NCBI GenBank assembly: GCA_020848435.1 | Contig: JADLAC010000022.1 | Span: 1 to 41,566 of the forward strand | DNA length: 41,566 nucleotides | Direction of reading: 5' to 3' | Source: Burkholderiales bacterium | GTDB lineage: Bacteria > Pseudomonadota > Gammaproteobacteria > Burkholderiales > WYBJ01 | Shown here: piece after piece, positions 26,396-33,812 of the stretch | Layout: the number at the start of each line of letters is the position of its first letter | Numbering within the stretch: position 1 is the stretch's first letter | Translations under genes and position numbers: made by a program | The notes under the pieces: model-generated | The model's database searches: none | What the model was told of the DNA's origin: nothing | Seen by the model: only the letters and a program-made list of their open reading frames with translations

Positions 26396-27026
26396 GGTCA
26401 GAGTCTTAGTCCTGGCCCTACTGCTCGGGTTCCCGCTGGCCGCACGCTGCGCGGGCACGATACTCGTGTTCGGAGATAGCATTTCGGCCGCGTATGGCCT
26501 GCCCGCGGAGGCTGGCTGGGTCAGCCTGCTGGAACAGCGGCTCGCGCGGCATGCAGCCGATTATAGGGTCGTCAATGCGAGCATCAGCGGTGAGACCGCC
26601 GCGGGCGGCCGGCGCCGGATCGACGCGGCGCTCGCGCAACATCGACCCGATATCGTCGTTCTCGAGCTCGGCGGCAACGACGGCTTGCGCGGCGCGGCCG
26701 CGGAGACGATACAAGCCGATATCGATGCGATCGTCACGACAAGCCTGAAGCGCAAGGCACGCGTCGTTCTGCTCGGGATGCGCCTGCCGCCCAACTACGG
26801 CGCCGACTACGTGCGCCGATTTCAGGACCTCTACGGCGTAGTCGCCAAGAAGCATCGTATCGCGCTAGTGCCGTTCCTGTTCGAGGGCTTCGGCGAGCGC
26901 TACGAGCTTTTTCAAAGCGACGGCATCCATCCGACCCGGGATGCTCAGCCCATCATGCTGGAGACGGTCTGGACGGCGCTCGCGCCGCTGCTCAAGCTAG
27001 CGAAACCCGCGGCGCTGCGGCGCTGA
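26394..27026 (+). CDS. tesA: SGNH-family arylesterase / acyl-CoA thioesterase I
   Basis: A 210-residue exported GDSL esterase. Signal peptide 1-20 (ARCA end) is followed by block I VFGDSISAAYGL with Ser29 as nucleophile. Block II has Gly in NASISGETAAGG, block III is ELGGNDGLRG, and block V is DGIHPT with the Asp-His pair. Its position beside ybbA-ybbP matches E. coli. ATG at 26394 is preferred over 26379 because it leaves a normal signal peptide. It is divergent from ybbA with overlapping start codons, and its 3' end overlaps selD by 35 bases in convergent orientation. Confidence 0.94.
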   Translation: MVRVLVLALLLGFPLAARCAGTILVFGDSISAAYGLPAEAGWVSLLEQRLARHAADYRVVNASISGETAAGGRRRIDAALAQHRPDIVVLELGGNDGLRGAAAETIQADIDAIVTTSLKRKARVVLLGMRLPPNYGADYVRRFQDLYGVVAKKHRIALVPFLFEGFGERYELFQSDGIHPTRDAQPIMLETVWTALAPLLKLAKPAALRR

Positions 27027-28077
27027 GCTCGCCGATCACGCGTGCGTGCTCGAAGCCTTGCGACTGAAATATCGCCAGCACCCGCGGCACGGCCTCGGGC
27101 GAGCATGCGACCAGCAAGCCGCCGCTGGTCTGCGGATCGGTCAACAGGTTCCTCTGCCATTGCGGTGTAGCGTCCGGCAGGTCGACGTCGGCGCCGAAGC
27201 TGGACCAATTGCGCGCCGAGGCGCCGGTCACGTGACCGGCCTGGGCGACATGCGCCGCTGCCGAGAGAAACGGGATATCGGCCAGCCGCAGCCGCGCGCC
27301 GAGGCGAGAGCCGCGACAGATCTCCAGCAGGTGACCCAGCAGGCCGAAGCCCGTAACGTCGGTCAACGCATGCACCGACGCCAGCTCCGCGAGCGCGATT
27401 CCCGGCGTGTTGAGCTGCGTCGCCGTCTCCAGCATCTGGGCATAGGCCTTGGGCTTGAGCTCGCCTTTCTTCAGCGCTGCGCTCAGTATGCCCACCCCGA
27501 GCCCTTTGCCAAGGACCAGGACATCGCCGGCGCACGCGCGGTCGTTGCGTTTCACATGCGCCGGATGCACCAGCCCGAGCGCGACCAGGCCGTATATCGG
27601 CTCGGGCGAATCGATCGAGTGCCCGCCAGCGATCGGCACCCCCGCCGCGCTGCAAACCGCCTGGCCGCCCGCGAGAATGCGCGCGATGACATCAGCGGGC
27701 AGCCGGGCCACGGGCATGCCACACACCGCGAGCGCCATGAACGGCCGCGCGCCCATCGCGTACACGTCCGAAAGCGCGTTGGTGGCCGCGATGCGACCGA
27801 AGTCGAACGGGTCGTCGACGATCGGCATGAAGAAGTCGGTCGTCGCCACCAGCGCTTGCTCGTCGTTCAGCCGATATACCGCGGCGTCGTCGCACGATTC
27901 GTGGCCGACCAGCAAGTTCGGATCGAAAATGCTCTTGGGACTCTTTGCCAGGACTTCGCTCAGCAACGCTGGCGTCATCTTGCAGCCTCACCCGCCGCCG
28001 TGCGAAAACTGCGTCAGGCGCACTTCTTCGTGCACGCTTGCCCGCTCGGAAGGCTGCGCTGAGGGTGGGTTGCTCAT
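26992..28077 (-). CDS. selD: Selenophosphate synthetase, selenocysteine-containing (in-frame TGA at 27988-27990)
   Basis: SelD makes selenophosphate from selenide and ATP. The apparent frame from ATG 27978 (328 residues) lacks the catalytic N-terminus. Reading the same frame upstream through one TGA restores it: VRLTQFSHGGG-U-GCKM, matching E. coli RLTQYSHGAG-C-GCKI. With ATG 28077 the protein has 361 residues (E. coli 347), Sec30 replaces the catalytic Cys17, and Lys33 corresponds to the essential Lys20. Other family motifs are present: ATTDFFMPIVDDPFDFG, NALSDVYAMGA, AGGHSID, DVTGFGLLGH, LLTDPQTSGGLL. The exact start is uncertain; GTG at 28035 or 28023 is possible, and no strong ribosome site is seen. 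It diverges from selU over a 60-base gap. Confidence 0.93.
27947..27973 (-). promoter_or_regulatory. Candidate bacterial SECIS stem-loop in selD mRNA
   Basis: Fourteen bases after the UGA, GCCAG (27973-27969) pairs with CUGGC (27951-27947). An inner four-base stem CGUU/AGCG (27968-27965 with 27960-27957) closes a GCUG loop, leaving an AAGUC bulge on the 3' side. Position and size suit a bacterial SECIS that SelB would read, but the apical loop is not the E. coli GGUC type. Confidence 0.45.
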
Positions 28078-28137
28078 GAGGGGGAAGGCGGCCGCGAGCG
28101 GCGAGAATTGCGGTAGACTTAGCGGCGCCGAAACGCC

Positions 28138-29214
28138 ATGTCCGTGGAGCCCATCAAGGACGCAACCCTAGCACAGCTCGATGACTTTGACGAGGTTGTC
28201 GACGTGCGCTCGCCGGGCGAATTCGCGCTCGATCACGTTCCCGGCGCGATCAACTGCCCGGTCTTGAGCGACGAGGAACGCGAGCGCATCGGCACCCTGT
28301 ACAAGGATTCGCCGTTCGCCGCCAAGCGCTCGGGCGCGGCGTTGGTCGCGCGCAATATCGCCCGGCACCTGGAGAGCAGCCTGTGCGATCGGGAGCGCGG
28401 CTGGCGCCCGCTGGTGTACTGCTGGCGCGGCGGCAACCGCTCGGAGGCCATGTGCGAAGTCCTGCGCCGCATCGGTTGGCGGGCCGCCAAGCTCTGCGGC
28501 GGCTACCGTGCGTATCGCGCCGGCGTGGTAGAGGGGCTCACGCGCCTTCCCGCGCGCTTCGACTTCCGCGTGATCTGCGGGCGCACCGGCTCAGGCAAGA
28601 GCGACCTGCTGCAGGCCATCTTCCGCGCGGGCGGGCAAGTACTCGATCTCGAGGCGCTCGCGTGCCATCGCGGCTCGGTACTGGGCGAGCTGCCGGGAAC
28701 CGCGCAGCCGACGCAGAAGCTGTTCGAGAGCCGTGTCTACCGGCGCCTGCGCGCGCTCGATCCCGCTCGCCCGGTGTTCGTCGAAGCCGAGAGCCGCAAG
28801 ATCGGCAACGTCCAAGTGCCGGGCGCCCTGATCGAGACGATACGAGGCGCGCGCTGCATTGTCCTGCAGGCAGACACGGCGGTGAGAGTCGCGCTGCTGC
28901 GCGAGCAATACAGCCACCTGTGCGCCGATCCGGCAGTCTTGGCCGATCGTCTGGGCGCGCTGAGCGCGCATTACGGCCGCGACACCATAGTGCGCTGGAT
29001 CGCTCTCGCCAACGCCGGCCGGCATGACGAGCTGGTGAGCGAGCTGCTCGCGACCCACTACGATCGCGCGTACGATCGCTCGATCGCGCGCAACTTCCCG
29101 CGGGTCGCGACAGCCGAGATCCTGCGACTGCCGGCTCCCGACGCGGCTGCCATGAGCGCCATCGCGCGCGAGATCCTGGCGCGCGAAGCAACGGGCGCCG
29201 CGGATACGCGGTGA
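28138..29214 (+). CDS. selU: tRNA 2-selenouridine synthase
   Basis: SelU/MnmH (358 residues) replaces the 2-thio sulfur of wobble uridine in certain tRNAs with selenium, using selenophosphate from SelD. The rhodanese domain (about 1-125) has its active cysteine at Cys95 in YCWRGGNRS (E. coli Cys97). The C-terminal P-loop domain has GRTGSGKS at 148-155. EAESRKIGNVQVP is another family motif. ATG at 28138 begins 60 bases from the divergent selD start, so the two selenium genes probably share a control region. Its TGA (29212-29214) lies just before arnC. Confidence 0.95.
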   Translation: MSVEPIKDATLAQLDDFDEVVDVRSPGEFALDHVPGAINCPVLSDEERERIGTLYKDSPFAAKRSGAALVARNIARHLESSLCDRERGWRPLVYCWRGGNRSEAMCEVLRRIGWRAAKLCGGYRAYRAGVVEGLTRLPARFDFRVICGRTGSGKSDLLQAIFRAGGQVLDLEALACHRGSVLGELPGTAQPTQKLFESRVYRRLRALDPARPVFVEAESRKIGNVQVPGALIETIRGARCIVLQADTAVRVALLREQYSHLCADPAVLADRLGALSAHYGRDTIVRWIALANAGRHDELVSELLATHYDRAYDRSIARNFPRVATAEILRLPAPDAAAMSAIAREILAREATGAADTR

Positions 29215-29243
29215 TATACTGCCCGCGGTTTTCAGCACACGTC

Positions 29244-30203
29244 GTGACTCCCCCCGAGATATCCATCGTCATACCCGTCTACGACGAAGAAGCCGTTCTG
29301 CCCGCGCTGTTCGAGCGGCTCTATCGCGCGCTCGATGCCCTCGGGCGAGCGTACGAAATCGTATTCGTCGACGACGGCAGCCGCGATCGTTCGCCGCTGC
29401 TCCTGCGCGAGCAGCACGCCCGCCGCCGCGACGTCACCCGCGTGGTCCTGTTGAATCGCAACTACGGCCAGCACATGGCGATCATGGCGGGCTTCGAGCA
29501 AGCGCGCGGCAGCAAGGTAGTCACGTTGGACGCCGACCTGCAAAACCCGCCCGAGCAGATCGGCGTGCTGCTCGCCGCCATGGATGCAGGCCACGATTAC
29601 GTCGGCAGTGTGCGCCGCGGCCGCCAGGATCGCTTCCTGCGCCGCAACGCTTCGCGTCTCGTCAACGCCTTACGCGAGCGCACTACCCGCATCCGCATGA
29701 ACGATCATGGCTCGATGATGCGCGCGTATGCGAGTCACATCGTGCGCTCGATGACGCGCTCGCGCGAGACGACGGCTTTCATTCCGGCGCTGGCGTACAC
29801 CTACGCCGTCAATCCGGTGGAGGTCGAAATCGCGCACGCGGCACGCGCGGCGGGCCGCTCGAAATACTCGTGGCTGACGCTCGCGCGGCTGAACTTCGAC
29901 TTGATGACCGGGTTCTCGATCGTGCCGCTGCGGCTGTTCTCGCTGGGGGGCTGCCTCGTCGCCCTGGCGTCGGCGCTGCTGTTCATCTACCACCTGGCAC
30001 GCGGCCTGATGCACGGCCCGCAAGTCGACCCGGTATTCGGTTTGTTCACAGTCGTCTTCTTCCTCATCGGTGTCGTGCTGTTCGGCCTCGGTCTGCTGGG
30101 CGAATACGTGGGCCGCATCTACCTGCAGGTACGCGATCACCCGCGCTTCGTGGTCGCAGCGATGCTGGATACCGCGCCGGCCGCCGATCCGGAACGCCGA
30201 TGA
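29244..30203 (+). CDS. arnC: Undecaprenyl-phosphate 4-deoxy-4-formamido-L-arabinose transferase
   Basis: A 319-residue GT2 glycosyltransferase with two C-terminal membrane helices. ArnC-type signatures are ISIVIPVYDEEAVLPALFER, EIVFVDDGSRD, LLNRNYGQHMAIMAGFE, VTLDADLQNPPEQI (DxD-like), VRRGRQDRFLRR, and the C-terminal GLLGEYVGRIYLQVRDHPRF. It loads formylated aminoarabinose onto undecaprenyl phosphate at the inner membrane. GTG at 29244 fits the family N-terminus; another GTG at 29211 overlaps the selU stop (GTGA) and would add 11 residues. It overlaps the next gene by four bases. Confidence 0.9.
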   Translation: MTPPEISIVIPVYDEEAVLPALFERLYRALDALGRAYEIVFVDDGSRDRSPLLLREQHARRRDVTRVVLLNRNYGQHMAIMAGFEQARGSKVVTLDADLQNPPEQIGVLLAAMDAGHDYVGSVRRGRQDRFLRRNASRLVNALRERTTRIRMNDHGSMMRAYASHIVRSMTRSRETTAFIPALAYTYAVNPVEVEIAHAARAAGRSKYSWLTLARLNFDLMTGFSIVPLRLFSLGGCLVALASALLFIYHLARGLMHGPQVDPVFGLFTVVFFLIGVVLFGLGLLGEYVGRIYLQVRDHPRFVVAAMLDTAPAADPERR

Positions 30204-31123
30204 CGGCCAGCGCGGTCGTGTTCGGCTATCACGAGGTCGGCGTACGCTGCCTGTCCGTGCTGCTCGCTGCGGGAATCGACGTCAAGCTCGTGCTCACCCA
30301 CGAGGACGACGCTGGCGAACACATCTGGTTCGACAGTGTGGCCGTGCTGGCGAAAGCCCATGGCATCACGGTCCTCACCCCGCCCGAGCCGAGCTCGAGC
30401 GAGTTGCAGCGCACCGTGGCAGAGCTCGCGCCCGATTTCGTGTTCTCCTTCTATTACCGGCACCTGATTCCCGACTCGATCCTAGCCGTCGCGCGTCGCG
30501 GCGCGCTCAATATGCACGGCTCGCTGCTGCCGCGCTATCGCGGTCGCGCGCCGGTGAATTGGGCGGTCATTCGCGGCGAGAGCCAGACCGGTGCGAGCCT
30601 GCATTACATGACGAGCAAGGCGGATGCGGGCGATCTCGTCGACCAGCTCGCCGTCCCCATTCTGCCCGACGACAGCGCCCTCGACGTGTTCCGCAAGGTC
30701 ACCTGGGCAGCCGAGCTGGTGCTGTGGCGGGCGCTGCCGGCGCTGGTCGCCGGCAGCGCGCCGCGCGCGCCTCAGGATGCGAGCCTCGCGAGCTACTTCG
30801 GCCGGCGCAGCCCCGACCACGGGCGCATCGCCTGGCATCGCTCCGCCGAGGAAATTCACAACCTCGTGCGCGGCGTCGCGCCGCCGTATCCGGGCGCCTT
30901 CTTCGATTTTCGCGGACAACGAGTCAAGCTCGTCAAGACAGTACGTGCTCCCGAACGCGGGATCGCCGGCGGGGCGCCGCGGCTCGTGATCGCGGCCGGC
31001 GCGTGTTTCGCGATCTGCGGCGACGGACGCTCGCTGCGACTTCTGCAAGCCGAGGCGGCGGGAAAACGCATCGACCCGCTTCAGCTCGTGCCGCGCGACA
31101 GCGGGGAAACGACACTGGCTTGA
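30200..31123 (+). CDS. arnA: UDP-4-amino-4-deoxy-L-arabinose formyltransferase (stand-alone ArnA N-terminal domain)
   Basis: A 307-residue protein equivalent to residues 1-304 of E. coli ArnA. Catalytic Asn104 and His106 (ALNMHGSLLP) and Asp142 (SKADAGD) correspond to E. coli Asn102, His104 and Asp140. It formylates UDP-Ara4N with formyl-tetrahydrofolate. In E. coli this domain is fused to the dehydrogenase; here it ends at 31123 and the dehydrogenase is a separate gene starting eight bases later. ATG at 30200 overlaps the arnC stop (ATGA). A role on another 4-amino sugar cannot be excluded. Confidence 0.9.
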   Translation: MTASAVVFGYHEVGVRCLSVLLAAGIDVKLVLTHEDDAGEHIWFDSVAVLAKAHGITVLTPPEPSSSELQRTVAELAPDFVFSFYYRHLIPDSILAVARRGALNMHGSLLPRYRGRAPVNWAVIRGESQTGASLHYMTSKADAGDLVDQLAVPILPDDSALDVFRKVTWAAELVLWRALPALVAGSAPRAPQDASLASYFGRRSPDHGRIAWHRSAEEIHNLVRGVAPPYPGAFFDFRGQRVKLVKTVRAPERGIAGGAPRLVIAAGACFAICGDGRSLRLLQAEAAGKRIDPLQLVPRDSGETTLA

Positions 31124-31130
31124 GCTTCGC

Positions 31131-32180
31131 ATGGCGGCGAAACGACTGCTCATCCTCGGCGTGAACGGCTTCATCGGCCATCACCTGTCGCAGCGCATCC
31201 TGCAATCGACCGATTGGCACGTGCACGGCATGGATCTCGACTGCGATCGGCTGTCGCAACAGCTCGCGCATCCGAACTTCCATTTCGTCGACGGCGACAT
31301 CACCATCAATCGCGAGTGGATCGAGTACCAGATTCGCAAGTGCGATGTCGTCATGCCCTTGGTGGCGATCGCGACGCCGGCAACCTATGTCCGCCAGCCG
31401 CTCAAGGTATTCGAGCTCGATTTCGAGGCGAATCTGCCCATCGTGCGCGCGTGCGTCAAGCATCGCAAGCGGCTGGTATTCCCCTCCACGTCCGAGGTCT
31501 ATGGGATGTGCCCGGATGCCCGGTTCGATCCGCATGCATCCAACCTCGTGCTCGGCCCGATCCACAAGCAGCGCTGGATCTATGCCGCATCCAAGCAGCT
31601 CATGGACCGCATCATCTGGGCTTACGGACAGGAGAAAGCGCTCGATTTCACGCTGTTCCGGCCCTTCAACTGGATCGGCGGCGGCCTGGACAACATGAAC
31701 GCTGCCAAGGAAGGCAGCTCGCGCGTCATCACGCAATTCCTCGGCCACATCGCGCGCGGCGAGCCGATCCGGCTGGTCGAAGGCGGCAGGCAGCGACGCT
31801 CCTTCACCCATGTCGACGACGGCATCGACGCGCTCATGCGCATCATCGCCAACGAGCGCGGTGTCGCGAGCGGGGCCATCTACAACATCGGCAATCCGCG
31901 CAATGACGTCTCCATACGCCACCTGGCGCGCATGATGCTGGCCATGGCGCAGCGTTACCCCGAATATCGCGCGCAAGCAGCCAAGGTGAAGCTAATGCAC
32001 GTGCGCGCCGAGGATTACTACGGCAAGGGCTACGAGGATGTCCAAGCGCGCGTGCCGGACATTCGCGACACACGGCGCGACCTGGGCTGGCGGCCTCGGA
32101 TCGGCATGGCGCAGGCATTGCAGCGAGTATTCGAAGCGTATCGCGGCGCGCTGGCGCAAGCACGCCACTTGACGGATTGA
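31131..32180 (+). CDS. arnA: UDP-glucuronate oxidative decarboxylase (stand-alone ArnA C-terminal domain)
   Basis: A 349-residue short-chain dehydrogenase matching residues 313-660 of E. coli ArnA. The NAD motif is GVNGFIG (10-16). Ser121, Glu122, Tyr151, Lys155 and Arg307 align at a constant offset of 312 with E. coli Ser433, Glu434, Tyr463, Lys467 and Arg619, so the decarboxylation site is complete. It converts UDP-glucuronate to UDP-4-keto-pentose. The product needs the aminotransferase ArnB, which is not in this window, before formylation. Confidence 0.92.
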   Translation: MAAKRLLILGVNGFIGHHLSQRILQSTDWHVHGMDLDCDRLSQQLAHPNFHFVDGDITINREWIEYQIRKCDVVMPLVAIATPATYVRQPLKVFELDFEANLPIVRACVKHRKRLVFPSTSEVYGMCPDARFDPHASNLVLGPIHKQRWIYAASKQLMDRIIWAYGQEKALDFTLFRPFNWIGGGLDNMNAAKEGSSRVITQFLGHIARGEPIRLVEGGRQRRSFTHVDDGIDALMRIIANERGVASGAIYNIGNPRNDVSIRHLARMMLAMAQRYPEYRAQAAKVKLMHVRAEDYYGKGYEDVQARVPDIRDTRRDLGWRPRIGMAQALQRVFEAYRGALAQARHLTD

Positions 32181-32222
32181 GCGCGGGCTCGAGTGCCGAG
32201 CGCAATACCGCCGTACACGACG

Positions 32223-33179
32223 ATGCCAATGCAAGCTCACGAATTCGATCCGCCGAGCATGCCGCCGCAGCGCCGCATCGGGCTCAAGATCGACGTCGAT
32301 ACCTATCGCGGCACCCTGCAAGGCGTGCCGCGGCTCGCGCAGCTGCTGCTGCGCCATGGCGCCCGGGCCACGTTTCTTTTCAGCCTGGGGCCCGATCACA
32401 CCGGGCGCGCCATGCGCCGGCTGTTTCGCCCGGGCTTCGTTCGCAAAGTAGGGCGCACGTCGGTAGTCGAACACTACGGCGTCAAGACGCTGCTCTACGG
32501 CACGCTGCTGCCGGGCCCGGATATCGGCGCGCGCTGCGCGGACATCATGCGTGCCATCGCTCGACAAGGCTTCGAAGTCGGCATCCATGCGTGGGATCAC
32601 GTGGCCTGGCAAGACAAGGTCATGGCCGCGGACGCCGCATGGACCTCGGCGCAAATGCACCGTGCCCGCACCCGCTTCAGCGAGATCTTCGATGCGCCGG
32701 CGCGGGTGCACGGAGCTGCCGGCTGGCAGATGAACGCGCACGGCTACCGGCTGTCGCAGCGGCTTGGCTTCGATTATTGCTCGGATACGCGCGGCTATCG
32801 TCCCTTCATTCCCGTGCTCGATGCCGAGCTGATCGCCTGTCCGCAGATTCCGACCACCTTGCCGACGTTCGACGAATTGCTCGGCCGCGACGGCACGACG
32901 GCAGCCAACGTCGATGAACGTGTTCATGCCGCGGCGCGAGCAGATGCGCCCGCCGGGCACGTATTCACGCTGCACGCCGAGCTCGAAGGCATGAAGCTCC
33001 TCGGCGCGTTCGAACGCCTGCTCGAACGCTGGCGGATCGAAGGCAAGGAGATGCTCGCGCTCGGTTCCTATCTCGCCTCGGTCGGCACGGCCGAATTGCC
33101 GCGGCACGTGCTGACTCGCGGCGCCATTCCCGGACGAACCGGCATGGTCGCGATGCAAGGAGCGGAGTTTCTCGCTTGA
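32223..33179 (+). CDS. arnD: 4-deoxy-4-formamido-L-arabinose-phosphoundecaprenol deformylase
   Basis: A 318-residue polysaccharide deacetylase-family protein. IGLKIDVDTYRGTLQGVPRL, FLFSLGPDHTGRAMRRLFRP, EVGIHAWDHVAWQ (metal-binding histidines), CSDTRGYRPFIPVL and TLHAELEG align with ArnD. It removes the formyl group after transfer to undecaprenyl phosphate. ATG at 32223 is preferred; an in-frame GTG at 32193 and ATG at 32229 are alternatives. It is the last gene of the arn cassette, followed by a hairpin with a T-run. Confidence 0.9.
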   Translation: MPMQAHEFDPPSMPPQRRIGLKIDVDTYRGTLQGVPRLAQLLLRHGARATFLFSLGPDHTGRAMRRLFRPGFVRKVGRTSVVEHYGVKTLLYGTLLPGPDIGARCADIMRAIARQGFEVGIHAWDHVAWQDKVMAADAAWTSAQMHRARTRFSEIFDAPARVHGAAGWQMNAHGYRLSQRLGFDYCSDTRGYRPFIPVLDAELIACPQIPTTLPTFDELLGRDGTTAANVDERVHAAARADAPAGHVFTLHAELEGMKLLGAFERLLERWRIEGKEMLALGSYLASVGTAELPRHVLTRGAIPGRTGMVAMQGAEFLA

Positions 33180-33207
33180 AAGCGCTCGCACGCCGGCCGC
33201 CGCGCCG

Positions 33208-33230
33208 AGCTTGCAGGCAAGGCTGTTTTT
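33208..33230 (+). terminator. Candidate intrinsic terminator after arnD
   Basis: Six base pairs (33208-33213 with 33218-33220 and 33222-33224, one bulged G) around a CAGG loop are followed by G and five Ts. It lies 29 bases after the arnD stop. The rest of 33180-33340 holds no gene I can support. Confidence 0.5.
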
Positions 33231-33340
33231 GAGAACAATGGGATCCTCCGCGTCTCGGCGCTCGCGCCTGCGAGCAGCCTCGACCACGCAAGACGCGGTT
33301 TTCCCGTTAGTATGCAGACCCTTCCAGCCCAGGACGACCC

Positions 33341-33808
33341 ATGATCGGCCAACCCGTACCCGACCTCGCCCTGCCGGCGACCGGCGACCAAGTCATTGGC
33401 TTCGCTGAGCTGCGCGGTGCGCCGTTCGTGCTGTACTTCTATCCCAAGGACAACACGCCCGGCTGTACCACCGAAGGCCAGCAATTCCGCGACCTGCACG
33501 ATCGGTTCGCGCGGCTCGGCTGCCGCGTGTTCGGCGTCTCGCGCGACAGCATCAAATCGCACGAGTCCTTCAAGGCGAAGATGGGCTTCCCGTTCGAGCT
33601 GCTGTCGGACCAGGACGAGAAAGCGTGCGCGGCCTTCGACGTCATCCGCATGAAGAACATGTACGGGCGCCAGGTCCGCGGCATCGAGCGCAGCACCTTC
33701 GCGGTCGATGCCGCCGGCATCGTACGCGCGCAGTGGCGCGCGGTGAAAGTGCCCGGGCACGCCGAGCAGGTGCTCGACTTCGTCAAATCGCAACTCGGAT
33801 CGAAGTAG
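33341..33808 (+). CDS. bcp: Thioredoxin-dependent peroxiredoxin, Bcp/PrxQ family
   Basis: A 155-residue peroxiredoxin that reduces hydrogen and organic peroxides. FYPKDNTPGCTTEG holds peroxidatic Cys42. Many PrxQ proteins have the resolving cysteine five residues later (E. coli Cys45/Cys50); here that site is Gln47. Cys61 and Cys96 remain, so the resolving partner may be Cys96, or the enzyme may work as a 1-Cys type. FGVSRDSIKSHESFK and GIERSTFAVD are conserved. ATG at 33341 follows AGGA. phoH starts four bases after its stop. Confidence 0.92.
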   Translation: MIGQPVPDLALPATGDQVIGFAELRGAPFVLYFYPKDNTPGCTTEGQQFRDLHDRFARLGCRVFGVSRDSIKSHESFKAKMGFPFELLSDQDEKACAAFDVIRMKNMYGRQVRGIERSTFAVDAAGIVRAQWRAVKVPGHAEQVLDFVKSQLGSK

Positions 33809-33812
33809 CGCC

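Noticed and set aside
26992..27978. selD starting at ATG 27978 as a normal 328-residue protein
   Set aside because: This would omit the catalytic N-terminal motif, which is present in the same frame upstream through a single TGA.
29870..31123. A 417-codon version of the formyltransferase starting at 29870
   Set aside because: The upstream 110 codons overlap arnC in another frame; ATG 30200 with the ATGA overlap fits the family start.
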